Under the pieces are notes generated by a model. It worked only from the letters and a program-made list of their open reading frames with translations. It was not told the DNA's origin and searched no databases. A stretch of 64,000 nt of DNA, taken from the NCBI RefSeq assembly GCF_029626155.1, contig NZ_JARUBL010000001.1, forward strand, positions 6,786,501 to 6,850,500, read 5' to 3'. A program made the translations under genes and the position numbers. Below are positions 8,545 to 16,561 of this stretch, piece after piece (positions within the stretch are counted from its first letter, which is position 1; the number at the start of each line of letters is the position of its first letter). Source of the DNA: Solwaraspora sp. WMMD1047. Lineage in GTDB: Bacteria; Actinomycetota; Actinomycetes; Mycobacteriales; Micromonosporaceae.

Positions 8545-9424
8545 AGCACTCTCCCAGGATCGCGGTGATCAGCTCGATCGATTCTCTCTCATCCAGAGCG
8601 CGGGCCTCAAGGTCGGACCAGACGTGCGCGTACGCGGCGACCTCGGCCTGCTTGTCGAGGTAGAGCGCGCCGGTGATGTTCTCGATGTAGACGGTGGTCG
8701 GTTCGGTGACCCGGCGGCCGAAGGCCGGCGGGAAGTCCAGGATGACGAACGTCCCGCTATCGGCGGCCAGTGGTGGGCCGGCGCTGAACGGCAGAATCCG
8801 GATCGAGACGTTCGGCAGGGCCGCCACCGCGATCAGGTGCCGCAACTGGTCGGCCATCTCGAGCCGGCTGGGGATGGGACGGCGCAGCACCGCCTCGCTG
8901 AGCACGAACTTGAGCAGCGGCGCGGCTGGCAGGCGGCGGACCAGGATGTCCTGCCGGTGCAGCCGGACGGCCACCAGCTTCTCCCGGTCGGCCTCGGGCA
9001 GCCCGGGTGACTTGCGGCGGATCATCTCGGTGGTGTACTCGCGGGTCTGCAGCAGGCCGGGAATCAGCTCGCTGTTGTAGTGGCGCAGCTCGGAGGCGGT
9101 GGACTCCAGGCCGACGTAGAGCGAGAACCAGGACGGCACCGCGTCGCCGTAGGAGTGCCACCAGCCCTTGGCCTTGGACTCCTTGGCCAGCCCGAGCACA
9201 ATGCCGGTCGTCTCGGGCGAGGCGCGGTAGCGGTCGCACATCACCCGGGCGTCGACCTGCCGGACCGGGACCAGCCCCTTCTCGATGCGCCACAGCTTCT
9301 GCCGGGAGCAGTCAAGCGTCTGGGCCATCGCCTCCAGGGTGACCGCCGCGTCCTCGCGGAGCTGGGTGAGCAGCCGGCCGAGCTGCCGGCGCGGCACCGT
9401 CGAGCCCTGTGTTTCATCGAACAT
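8537..9424 (-). CDS. XRE family regulator with DUF5753 domain
   Basis: 295 residues from the chosen ATG at 9422-9424. The helix-turn-helix is at about 10-65 (RLLTQLREDAAVTLEAMAQT, then CSRQKLWRIEKG). The rest is the DUF5753 ligand/partner domain with ELIPGLLQTREYT and EADREKLVAVRLHRQ. In-frame ATGs at 9439 and 9454 would lengthen the N-terminus by 5 or 10 residues. It is coupled to the DUF397 gene and divergent from two small Cys-containing genes, a layout seen around WhiJ-like developmental regulators in Streptomyces. Targets unknown. Confidence 0.9.
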   Translation of the reverse strand: MFDETQGSTVPRRQLGRLLTQLREDAAVTLEAMAQTLDCSRQKLWRIEKGLVPVRQVDARVMCDRYRASPETTGIVLGLAKESKAKGWWHSYGDAVPSWFSLYVGLESTASELRHYNSELIPGLLQTREYTTEMIRRKSPGLPEADREKLVAVRLHRQDILVRRLPAAPLLKFVLSEAVLRRPIPSRLEMADQLRHLIAVAALPNVSIRILPFSAGPPLAADSGTFVILDFPPAFGRRVTEPTTVYIENITGALYLDKQAEVAAYAHVWSDLEARALDERESIELITAILGECYG

Positions 9425-9592
9425 GCAACATCCCGCCATTCCCTCCTGCAACATTCGGCACCGCCCGGAGAAACAATTCCGTTTGGCATTCCTGTGGTGC
9501 TGGAATGACTTCAAATTAGTGGGCACGGATTGATTGCGCAAGGCCGAACAGGAGCAGATCGTAGGGGCAGAAGAATAACCGAGGGAGGTCGG

Positions 9593-9772
9593 ATGCGAAA
9601 AACGATCTCGTACGACGAGTACCTGGCCGCGACCGCGATGACGCTGGCCCGACGACACCGGCCACTATGGTGCCGGGGCCGGTGCGTCTGCGGCTCCACA
9701 CTGCCGTGTCGCGTCCGGCACCGCCCCCCGATCAGCCGCGCACACTGGCCCTCCCCGGAGGAGGCGCGGTGA
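9593..9772 (+). CDS. small Cys/Arg-rich protein
   Basis: 59 residues, not recognised. The middle contains four cysteines (CRGRCVCGSTLPC) and the ends are basic, so a zinc-bound or disordered protein is possible. GGGAGG lies a few bases before the ATG. Its stop overlaps the GTG of the next gene (9769-9772), and both are divergent from the XRE/DUF397 pair, which suggests control by the XRE regulator. Confidence 0.6.
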   Translation: MRKTISYDEYLAATAMTLARRHRPLWCRGRCVCGSTLPCRVRHRPPISRAHWPSPEEAR

Positions 9773-10158
9773 CCGGGCACAACCCGACGACGCCGGGCTG
9801 GGCCTGCGCCGGCTGCGGCGCCGAGTGGCCCTGCCCCACCCGACGCCGCGAACTACGTGCCGAGTTCCACGGCAGCCCGTACTCGCTCGGTCTTTATCTC
9901 GGACAGTATTTCGTCGTCGCCGCCGCGGATCTGCGCCACATTCCCGCCGGCTGGCTGCACAACCGGTTCGTCGGCTGGATCCGGGAGCCGCAGGAGCGGA
10001 TCCCGTACACCGCCGTCGACATTCTGATCAACTCGTACGAATTGGCGAAGGCGCACGATCCGGCGGCGGACGGCACCTGCCGCGTCTGCGGTGATCCGGC
10101 CGACTGCTGGGTCCGCCTCGACCCGGCCGGTCCCGGGTTCCACATCCCTGTGCCGTGA
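9769..10158 (+). CDS. hypothetical protein with two CxxC motifs
   Basis: 129 residues, not recognised. Two possible zinc knuckles frame it: ACAGCGAEWPC near the N-terminus and CRVCGDPADC near the C-terminus. The middle (GLYLGQYFVVAAADL) is neutral. GGAGGA sits before the overlapping GTG start. It forms a two-gene unit with the preceding small protein, divergent from the XRE/DUF397 genes. Confidence 0.65.
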   Translation: MTGHNPTTPGWACAGCGAEWPCPTRRRELRAEFHGSPYSLGLYLGQYFVVAAADLRHIPAGWLHNRFVGWIREPQERIPYTAVDILINSYELAKAHDPAADGTCRVCGDPADCWVRLDPAGPGFHIPVP

Positions 10159-10193
10159 GCGGCGCCTTGAGCGCCGGGGTCAGGGGGACCGGG

Positions 10194-10838
10194 TCAGCGG
10201 ACCATGGCCGGCGCCCAGAGGTCGTCGATGGCGCGTTCGGCCGCCGCCAGGCTCGCCTGCGCCAGGGGGATCAACTCGGCCATCGCCGGGGTGACCGGGG
10301 CCAGGGTCAGCTCGGCGGTGATGAATCGCGGCTGCAGGCCGGTCAGGGACAGGCCGTGCGGCAGCCAGGGTTCGGCGTGGTCCCAGCCGGCGCGCGGGCT
10401 GTCGCCGAGGTAGCCGCCGCCCCGGCTGGCCAGCACGATGAACTCGCGGTCACCGAGCAGTCCCGCCCGGGTCGCGGGGTCGTAGGCCAGCCCGGGGACG
10501 GTCAGGTGGTCGACCCAGGCTTTCACGCTGCTGGGTGCGCCGTAGTTGTAGAGCGGGAGCCCGAGCAGGACGGTGTCGGCCCGCTTGACCTCCTCGACCA
10601 GTTGCTCGGTCAACGACCAGGCGGCGCGCTGCGCCGGGGTTTGCTGCTCCCCGGGGGTCGCCCAGGCCGCGACGCCCGAGCCGTCGAGGTGCGGCAGGGG
10701 CTCGGCGCCCAGGTCGCGGTAGGTCACCGTGCCGTCGGGGTGGGCGGCCCGCCACGCTTCGGCGGCGCGGGCGGTGAGCTTGCGGCTGACCGAGCGCTCC
10801 CCCTGGATGCTCGAGTCGATGTGCAACAGGCTAGGCAT
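10194..10838 (-). CDS. FMN-dependent NADH-azoreductase / flavodoxin-fold quinone reductase
   Basis: 214 residues. Family motifs: LHIDSSIQGERSVSRKL (phosphate loop of FMN), LGLPLYNYGAPSSVKAWVDHL, and the ASRGGGY loop. Enzymes of this group reduce azo dyes and quinones with NAD(P)H and protect against electrophiles. GAGGGA precedes the ATG at 10836-10838. It is divergent from a MarR regulator 83 bases away, the usual arrangement for MarR-controlled quinone or azo stress genes. Confidence 0.88.
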   Translation of the reverse strand: MPSLLHIDSSIQGERSVSRKLTARAAEAWRAAHPDGTVTYRDLGAEPLPHLDGSGVAAWATPGEQQTPAQRAAWSLTEQLVEEVKRADTVLLGLPLYNYGAPSSVKAWVDHLTVPGLAYDPATRAGLLGDREFIVLASRGGGYLGDSPRAGWDHAEPWLPHGLSLTGLQPRFITAELTLAPVTPAMAELIPLAQASLAAAERAIDDLWAPAMVR

Positions 10839-10908
10839 GGCTGATCCCTCACAGATCGTTGGTGCTGGACCAATCATTAATACCACGCTAGTCGTACGCG
10901 GTGGTGGG

Positions 10909-10914
10909 TAGACT
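10909..10914 (+). promoter_or_regulatory. candidate -10 box of a leaderless marR promoter
   Basis: TAGACT lies 7 bases before the MarR start codon and no ribosome binding site is seen, so the transcript may begin at or next to the ATG. The same layout precedes the antitoxin and a glycosyltransferase in this window. Confidence 0.4.
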
Positions 10915-10921
10915 CGGTCAC

Positions 10922-11398
10922 ATGTCTGTCGAGCCGGTCGCCACCTCGGAGCACCGCTCCGGCGCGCTGCTCGACCACCTGGCCCGGCGGATGCGCCTCC
11001 GGTCGGAGTCGGTGCTCGCGCCGCTCGGCCTGCGCCCCCGGCACCTGGTCGCGCTCACCGTGCTGCGCGCCGAGGGCGGGACCAGCCAGCAGGCGCTGGC
11101 CAGCACTCTGGCGATGGACAGCACGAACATCGTCGGCCTGCTCAACGAACTGGAGGCCGACAAACTTGTCGAGCGGCGCCGCTCACCCCAGGACCGCCGC
11201 CGGCACGTCGTCGAGCTGACCGAAACCGGCGCCAAGCGGCTCGTCGAGGCCGAATGCGCCCTCGCCGCCGCCGAGAACGAAGTGCTCGCCGCCCTCGACC
11301 CCACCGAACGCGAAACGCTCTACCACCTGCTCAGCAGAGCCGCCACCGGCACCACGATCACCTGCACCGAAGCAGTCACCGGCCTGACCAGCCCGTAA
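10922..11398 (+). CDS. MarR family transcriptional regulator
   Basis: 158 residues. The winged helix is seen in LRPRHLVALTVLRAEGGTSQ, ALASTLAMDSTNIVGLLNELE and the wing SPQDRRRHVVELTETG. It is divergent from the azoreductase gene and probably represses it in response to a quinone-like or phenolic ligand. No Cys is positioned in helix 1, so sensing by thiol oxidation is not obvious. The gap contains the palindrome ATTAAT as a minor operator candidate. Confidence 0.88.
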   Translation: MSVEPVATSEHRSGALLDHLARRMRLRSESVLAPLGLRPRHLVALTVLRAEGGTSQQALASTLAMDSTNIVGLLNELEADKLVERRRSPQDRRRHVVELTETGAKRLVEAECALAAAENEVLAALDPTERETLYHLLSRAATGTTITCTEAVTGLTSP

Positions 11399-11430
11399 CC
11401 AACGCCGTAGCACGCTGTAGCACATGCGGC

Positions 11431-11436
11431 TAGACT
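11431..11436 (+). promoter_or_regulatory. candidate -10 box of a leaderless antitoxin promoter
   Basis: TAGACT lies 6 bases before the antitoxin ATG at 11443 with no ribosome binding site between. A direct repeat GTAGCAC lies just upstream (about 11408 and 11417) and could serve autoregulation. Confidence 0.4.
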
Positions 11437-11442
11437 CGCGGT

Positions 11443-11712
11443 ATGGCTGAACCTGCTCCTCGGGAGATCACCCAGCGCGAACTACGCAATGATTCCGGAG
11501 CGATCATGCGTGGGGTTGAACGGGGCGAATCGTTCACGATCACCCGTAACGGCACGCCTGTCGGCAGGCTGATCCCGCTACGCCGCCGCACATTCGTGCC
11601 GCGTGAGGAGGTGCTGGCGGCATTCGCCACGGCCCCGGCCCTCGACCCGGAACGCTTCCGCCGCGACCTCGACGAGGCGCTGGACCAGGATCCATTCGAC
11701 CGTGCCGGGTGA
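11443..11712 (+). CDS. Phd/YefM-type antitoxin
   Basis: 89 residues. The prevent-host-death fold is clear: REITQRELRNDSGAIMRGVERGESFTITRNGTPVGRLIPL. The C-terminal half (VLAAFATAPALDPERFRRDLDEALD) is the acidic toxin-binding segment. It precedes and overlaps the PIN toxin gene by 11 bases. Such antitoxins repress their own promoter together with the toxin. Confidence 0.9.
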   Translation: MAEPAPREITQRELRNDSGAIMRGVERGESFTITRNGTPVGRLIPLRRRTFVPREEVLAAFATAPALDPERFRRDLDEALDQDPFDRAG

Positions 11713-12118
11713 ACGGCGCACCCGGGGCCTGATCGATACGAACATCGTCATCCACCTTGCGGCACTCGACCCGGTCGACCTCCCGGACGAGATGGTGATA
11801 TCCGCCGTAACTCTCGCTGAGCTCTCCGCCGGGCCACATCACACCGACGAGCCGGCCGAACGTGCGCGACGGATGGCGGTTCTCCAACACGCGGAGTCCA
11901 CGTTCGATCCACTTCCATTCGACGCCGACGCAGCCCGTGCGTACGGGATGGTCTCCGCAGCCGTGCTGGCATCGGGTCGAAAGCCTCGACGACGCATCGC
12001 CGATCTGATGATCGCTTCGGTGGCGCTCGTGAACGGAGTGCCCCTCTACACCACAAAGCCGGACGACTTCCAAGGGCTGGAGCGTCTGGTGCAGGTCCAT
12101 CCGGTCGCCCGTCCTTAG
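11702..12118 (+). CDS. PIN-domain toxin (VapC-like ribonuclease)
   Basis: 138 residues from the GTG at 11702, inside the end of the antitoxin gene. PIN active-site acids are present: Asp in LIDTNIVIHL, Glu in VTLAELSAG, Asp in RIADLMIASVAL and the closing TTKPDDF. VapC toxins cleave tRNA or rRNA when freed from the antitoxin. All catalytic residues are intact, so the toxin is probably active; the target is unknown. Confidence 0.9.
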   Translation: MPGERRTRGLIDTNIVIHLAALDPVDLPDEMVISAVTLAELSAGPHHTDEPAERARRMAVLQHAESTFDPLPFDADAARAYGMVSAAVLASGRKPRRRIADLMIASVALVNGVPLYTTKPDDFQGLERLVQVHPVARP

Positions 12119-12152
12119 GCGGTACACGGCCCGGCCCACCGCCGCTGGCTGA

Positions 12153-14084
12153 TCAGGCCGGCGTGTCCGATTCAGGTGGAGGATGCGGCTGCTCCGGCTG
12201 AGGCCGGGGACGAGGGGGGCGTACCGCTGACGGACGCTGAGACGGTCGGCCCGGCGGCTGATCTGTGGACGCCGGGGACTCGGAGGCCGCCGCAGTCACG
12301 GGAGACACCGGCGCCGCCGGGGGTTGCGGGGTCCCCTCGCGGAGCAGGCGGCCGAGGTTGGCGCGGCGGACCACCACCGTCAGCCGATCCCCGGCCCGCA
12401 CCGCCTTGCGGTCCGGCGGCGACCACTCGACCCGGGTGCGGCCGGCCCGGGTCAGCCCGATCACCTCGACCCCCGCCGGCCGGCTGATCTCGCCGAGCTG
12501 CTGGCCCACCAGGGCCGAGCCGGCCGCCACCGGCACCTCGGCCACCAGCAGCGCGTGCCGGTCGACCGGAATGGTGGCGATCACCGCCCGGTTCAGCAGG
12601 GCCGCCGCGAACGACGGTGCCGCCAGGTACGACACGCTGCGCGAGATGTCGATGTTGAACGCCTGCTGGATGCGCTCGGCGAGGTCGCCGTCGAAGAGGC
12701 GCAGCACCACCCGCAGGTCCGGCTTGGCCGCCCGGCCGTTCAGCGCCGCCTGCAGGTTCGTCACGTCGTCGGTGGAGACCACCACCAGCGCCTGGCAGGT
12801 GCCGACCGAGGCGGCGGCCAGGATCTCCTCCCGGGCCGCGTCGCCGACGATCATCGGCACGTTCAGCCGGTTCGCCAGCCGGGCACCCCGGGCGGCCGGG
12901 TCCTTGTCGATCGCCACCACCTCGATGCCGAGGTCGGTGAGTTGCCCCATCACCCTGGTCCCGACGTTGCCGAGGCCCACCACGACGACGTGCCCCTCGC
13001 GGTCGACCTGCAGCCGGCCCGACTCCAGCGCCAACCGGGCGTTCACCATGCCGTCCACCACCGCGGCGGTGATCAGCGGAATCAGCGCCAGTCCGGCAAG
13101 CGTCAGCACCACCTGCATCATCTGCGCGATCGACGACTTCTCGGTCTCCGGGTCGGCGCCGCTGACCGTGGTGATCAGCGTGACGTAGATCGAATCCCAC
13201 AGGTTGACGTGCTCAGTCGGCGCCAGCAGGAACCCGAAGAGCAGCACCACGGCGAGCACCACCAGGGTGGCGATGCCGATCTTGCGGGTGGCGAACGACC
13301 GCGCCGCCCGCCCCAGGGTGCGGATCGGCTGGCGCCGGCGGCGGGCCCGGACCAGCCGGCGGGCGGCCCGCTCGGTGCCGGGCTGCTGGCCGGCCGCCTC
13401 GGCCAGCACCAGATCCGCGGTGGACTGGTCGGCCGGCAGCAGCAGCGGCCGGTTCGGGTCGCTGGTGTCGGCCAACCCGCAGACCAGGTGCTCGGGCCGG
13501 ATCTCCGACCGCCGGGCCACATAGAAGGTCCGGCCGCCGAGCCGGAAGTACGTCGGCGCCACCTCGCCCAGCGCCGCCGCCACGAACGCGGGCGCCGCCA
13601 TCGACGCGTCCGACAGCACCGCGCAGTCGGCGAAGAGCCGCTGCACCCCGTTGCCCAGCTCGGTGTTGAACATCCGGATCACCAGCCGGACATCCGGCGC
13701 CACCGCCTGGGCGCAGAGCGCGGCGTGGATGTTGCCCACGTCGTCCTGGTGCAGCAGGGCCAGCCCGGCCGCACCGGCCACCCCGGCCGTCCGGAAGGTC
13801 TCCTCGTCCAGCCGGTCGGCCTTGACCACGCGTACCCCGCGCAACGCCCGGACGTCCGGGCCGTCGGGCCGCCGCCGGTACGGCACGATCACCGTCACCC
13901 GGATCTGCGGATCGGCCGCCAACAGCTCGTTCACCAGGTGGAAGACGAGCGCGTCCTGGCCGCAGACCAGGTAGTGCGGGCGGTTGACGTCGCCGTTGGT
14001 GCGCAGCCCGTCGCGCAGTCGGGTCTCGACCACCCGCCGGGCCCGATCGCGCCAGAGCTCCGCCACGCCCGCGATGGTAGCCAT
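12153..14084 (-). CDS. two-RCK (TrkA-N) ion channel protein with atypical pore
   Basis: 643 residues. An N-terminal TrkA-N/RCK domain (about 35-190, degenerate glycine loop) is followed by a two-helix pore unit: TM1 about 269-287, pore loop SIYVTLITTVSGADP (298-312), TM2 about 322-345. A second TrkA-N domain then starts at VVVGLGNVGTRV (367-378), with a TrkA-C-like region and a Pro-rich tail. The filter reads TVSGAD instead of the potassium signature TVGYGD, and resembles nuclear-envelope CASTOR-type channels more than KcsA, so ion choice is uncertain. The start ATG at 14082-14084 fits the domain; no clear ribosome binding site. Confidence 0.82.
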   Translation of the reverse strand: MATIAGVAELWRDRARRVVETRLRDGLRTNGDVNRPHYLVCGQDALVFHLVNELLAADPQIRVTVIVPYRRRPDGPDVRALRGVRVVKADRLDEETFRTAGVAGAAGLALLHQDDVGNIHAALCAQAVAPDVRLVIRMFNTELGNGVQRLFADCAVLSDASMAAPAFVAAALGEVAPTYFRLGGRTFYVARRSEIRPEHLVCGLADTSDPNRPLLLPADQSTADLVLAEAAGQQPGTERAARRLVRARRRRQPIRTLGRAARSFATRKIGIATLVVLAVVLLFGFLLAPTEHVNLWDSIYVTLITTVSGADPETEKSSIAQMMQVVLTLAGLALIPLITAAVVDGMVNARLALESGRLQVDREGHVVVVGLGNVGTRVMGQLTDLGIEVVAIDKDPAARGARLANRLNVPMIVGDAAREEILAAASVGTCQALVVVSTDDVTNLQAALNGRAAKPDLRVVLRLFDGDLAERIQQAFNIDISRSVSYLAAPSFAAALLNRAVIATIPVDRHALLVAEVPVAAGSALVGQQLGEISRPAGVEVIGLTRAGRTRVEWSPPDRKAVRAGDRLTVVVRRANLGRLLREGTPQPPAAPVSPVTAAASESPASTDQPPGRPSQRPSAVRPPRPRPQPEQPHPPPESDTPA

Positions 14085-14142
14085 CCTGATCACTACGTGC
14101 GGTCCGCCGGCATGCCGGCGACGGCGGCGGGTAGTGCCTGAC

Positions 14143-14622
14143 ATGCAGACCTTCCTGCCGTACCCGGATTTCATCCGGACCGCCGCGACGCTGGACCCGC
14201 TGCGGCTCGGCAAGCAGCGGGTCGAGGCGGTGCAGGTGCTGCGCGGTCTGACCCGTCCGGGGTACGGCTGGCGGCACCACCCGGCGGTGAAGATGTGGAT
14301 CGGGTACGAGGAGGCGCTGGTCCGCTACGGACTGGACATCTGCGCCCGGTGGACGGCCGGCGACCGCGCCGACACCTGCGCCGCGACCCTGCGCGCCGAC
14401 CTCGTCGCCGGTCGCGGTCTCTCCCAGGTACGCGACCAGGCCGCGCTCGCCGCCGCCGGTGAGCTGCCGCCCTGGCTCGGCCGCCCCGACCTGCACCTGA
14501 GTCACCGGGCGGCGCTGCTGCGTAAGGATCCGGACCACTACCGCCCACTCTTCGGTGACCTGCCGGACCTGCCGTATGTCTGGCCCACCTCGGACCGCGC
14601 GCCGGGGCCGGCGCCGGGCTGA
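14143..14622 (+). CDS. MSMEG_6728 family protein, pyrimidine-dimer glycosylase-like
   Basis: 159 residues. QTFLPYPDFIRTAATLDPLRLGKQRVEAVQVLRGL and HHPAVKMWIGYEEAL match the actinobacterial MSMEG_6728 group, which shares the fold of T4 endonuclease V-type pyrimidine dimer DNA glycosylases. Repair activity is an inference from the family. It starts 59 bases from the divergent channel gene. No obvious ribosome binding site precedes the ATG at 14143. Confidence 0.82.
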   Translation: MQTFLPYPDFIRTAATLDPLRLGKQRVEAVQVLRGLTRPGYGWRHHPAVKMWIGYEEALVRYGLDICARWTAGDRADTCAATLRADLVAGRGLSQVRDQAALAAAGELPPWLGRPDLHLSHRAALLRKDPDHYRPLFGDLPDLPYVWPTSDRAPGPAPG

Positions 14623-14666
14623 CCCGACCGGCAGACTGGACCCCACCATCGGATGGAGGGGTCTGG

Positions 14667-16205
14667 ATGCGGCTGTCTCGTGGGGTGGGCGCGCTGATCG
14701 GCGTACGCCGGATTCAGGCCGACCCGGGCGGCGGTGGTGCGGCCCGGGTGCCCGGCTCGGTCGACGCGCTGGTGGTCGGCGGCGGGATCGCCGGGGTGTC
14801 GACGGCGGTGGTGCTCGCCGAACGCGGCGTCCGGGTCACCGTGCTGGAGGCCCGCCCGTCACTGGGTGGCCGGCTCGCGACCTGGCCGGAGACGATCGCC
14901 GGCGGCAGCGTCCAGCCGGTCGACCACGGCTTCCACGCGTTCTTCCGGCAGTACTACAACTGGCGCAACATCCTGCGCCGGATCGACCCCGAGCTGGGCT
15001 TCCTGCGGTCGGTGCCGGGCTACCCGGTGATCTCGGCACGGTGGCCGGCGGAGGAGTTCGGCCGGCTGCCGCCGGCCCCGCCGGTGAACCTGCTGGCGCT
15101 GATCGCCCGCAGCCGCAGCCTGCGGTTGCGGGACCTGCGCGGGATGGACGGCAAGGCGGCGTTGCCGCTGCTGGCCTACCATCCCGAGCGGACCTACGCC
15201 GAGCTGGACGGCACCACCGCCGAGGAGTTGCTGGACTCGCTGCGGCTGCCGGACCGGGCCCGGGCCATGCTCTTCGAGGTCTTCTCCCACTCGTTCTTCA
15301 ACCACGAGCGGGAGATGTCGGCCGCCGAGATGGTGGCGAACTTCCACTTCTATCTGCTCGGCAACCCGGAGGGGCTGGCGTTCGACGCGCCGGACGCGGA
15401 CTACGACACGGCGATCTGGGGGCCGTTGGCCGGCTATCTGGGCGCGCGCGGGGCCGAGGTGGTCACCGGGGAGGCGGCGGTCCGGATCATGCCGCGCGCG
15501 GGGGGCGGCTGGCGGGTCGCGACCGCCTCCGGCGCCGGGTACGAGGCGCGGTACCTGGTGATGGCGGTCGACCCGCCGGCGCTGACCGGACTGTTGGCCA
15601 CCTCGCCCGAGCTGGCCGGGGCGGCGCCGGAGCTGGCCCGGCGGGCGGCCGGCTTCGGCGCCGGTGCGCCGTACGCGGTGGCCCGGTACTGGCTGGCCGG
15701 GGACGTGGACCGGCGCCGGCCGGTGTTCAGCGGAGTGTCCCGGCAACCCACGCTGGACTCGGTGACGCTCTACCACCGGCTGGAGCGGGCGGCCCGGCGG
15801 TGGGCCGGCGACACCGGCGGCGCGGTGGTCGAACTGCACGCGTACGCCTGTGAGCCGGACGTGCCCGCCACCGTCCTGGCCGAGCGGATGCGGGCCGAGT
15901 TGGCCGAGCTCTGGCCGGAGGTGGCCGGGCTGGCGGTGCGGGACTCGCGGGCCCGGGTGGAGGCGCAGGCGCCGTCGTTCCGGCCGGGCGCGCACCGGGA
16001 CCGGCCGGCGGTCGCCACCGACGCGGACGGTCTGCTGCTGGCCGGCGACGGTGTCCACAGCGACCTGCCCAGCGCGCTGATGGAGCGGTCCGCGATCACC
16101 GGCATCGAGGCCGCCAACCACATCCTGCGGCGGTCCGGCGGGGCGGCGGAGCCGCTCTGGTCGGTACGCCGGCAGGGCCTGCTTGCCGGGCGGCCGCCCG
16201 GTTGA
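14667..16205 (+). CDS. FAD-dependent oxidoreductase, carotenoid desaturase/CrtU-like
   Basis: 512 residues. A Rossmann FAD motif VVGGGIAGVSTAVVLAERG (about 36-54) is followed by EARPSLGGR and FHAFFRQYYNWRNIL, features of the amine-oxidase superfamily branch with CrtI, hydroxysqualene dehydroxylase and the FAD half of isorenieratene synthase. The C-terminal FAD site LLLAGDGVHSDLPSALMERS is intact. GGAGGG precedes the ATG. No other carotenoid gene is nearby, so the substrate is open. Confidence 0.8.
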   Translation: MRLSRGVGALIGVRRIQADPGGGGAARVPGSVDALVVGGGIAGVSTAVVLAERGVRVTVLEARPSLGGRLATWPETIAGGSVQPVDHGFHAFFRQYYNWRNILRRIDPELGFLRSVPGYPVISARWPAEEFGRLPPAPPVNLLALIARSRSLRLRDLRGMDGKAALPLLAYHPERTYAELDGTTAEELLDSLRLPDRARAMLFEVFSHSFFNHEREMSAAEMVANFHFYLLGNPEGLAFDAPDADYDTAIWGPLAGYLGARGAEVVTGEAAVRIMPRAGGGWRVATASGAGYEARYLVMAVDPPALTGLLATSPELAGAAPELARRAAGFGAGAPYAVARYWLAGDVDRRRPVFSGVSRQPTLDSVTLYHRLERAARRWAGDTGGAVVELHAYACEPDVPATVLAERMRAELAELWPEVAGLAVRDSRARVEAQAPSFRPGAHRDRPAVATDADGLLLAGDGVHSDLPSALMERSAITGIEAANHILRRSGGAAEPLWSVRRQGLLAGRPPG

Positions 16206-16213
16206 CCCTTTTC

Positions 16214-16453
16214 TCACCGCTGTCCGTCGACGGCGGCATAGGCCACGGCGGCGACACAGACCAGGACGACGATGCCGATCCGGGTGGTCGCGACACGGGT
16301 CAGCAGCCAGGCGGTTTTCCGCATTCCGGGCAGGGCGGCCTTGGCCTTTCCGTAGTCCGTCCAGGCACGTCGGGCGATCGCGAATGCGATACCGGCCACC
16401 AGGCCAAAGACCATGCCGAGCAGGAGCGTGGCGACAGCGGTCGGGGTATCCAC
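16214..16453 (-). CDS. small two-helix membrane protein
   Basis: 79 residues with two predicted membrane helices, TAVATLLLGMVFGLVAGIAF and RIGIVVLVCVAAVAYAA, joined by a basic loop. Not recognised. It starts with a GTG at 16451-16453; the ribosome binding site is weak. Convergent with the FAD oxidoreductase. Confidence 0.55.
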   Translation of the reverse strand: MDTPTAVATLLLGMVFGLVAGIAFAIARRAWTDYGKAKAALPGMRKTAWLLTRVATTRIGIVVLVCVAAVAYAAVDGQR

Positions 16454-16561
16454 GGTGGCCAGTCTCGACCATTTCCCCGACCCTCGCCATCCACTATTCG
16501 TGCTAGGTAAACCGCGAAGAACATTCGGAGAGAGGCAACACCCGCGGGCACCGAATTACTT

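Noticed and set aside
12324-14141. 605-residue plus-strand open frame opposite the channel gene
   Set aside because: Composition-driven shadow: rich in Gln, Arg, His and Pro, no domain, while the minus strand has clear TrkA-N domains.
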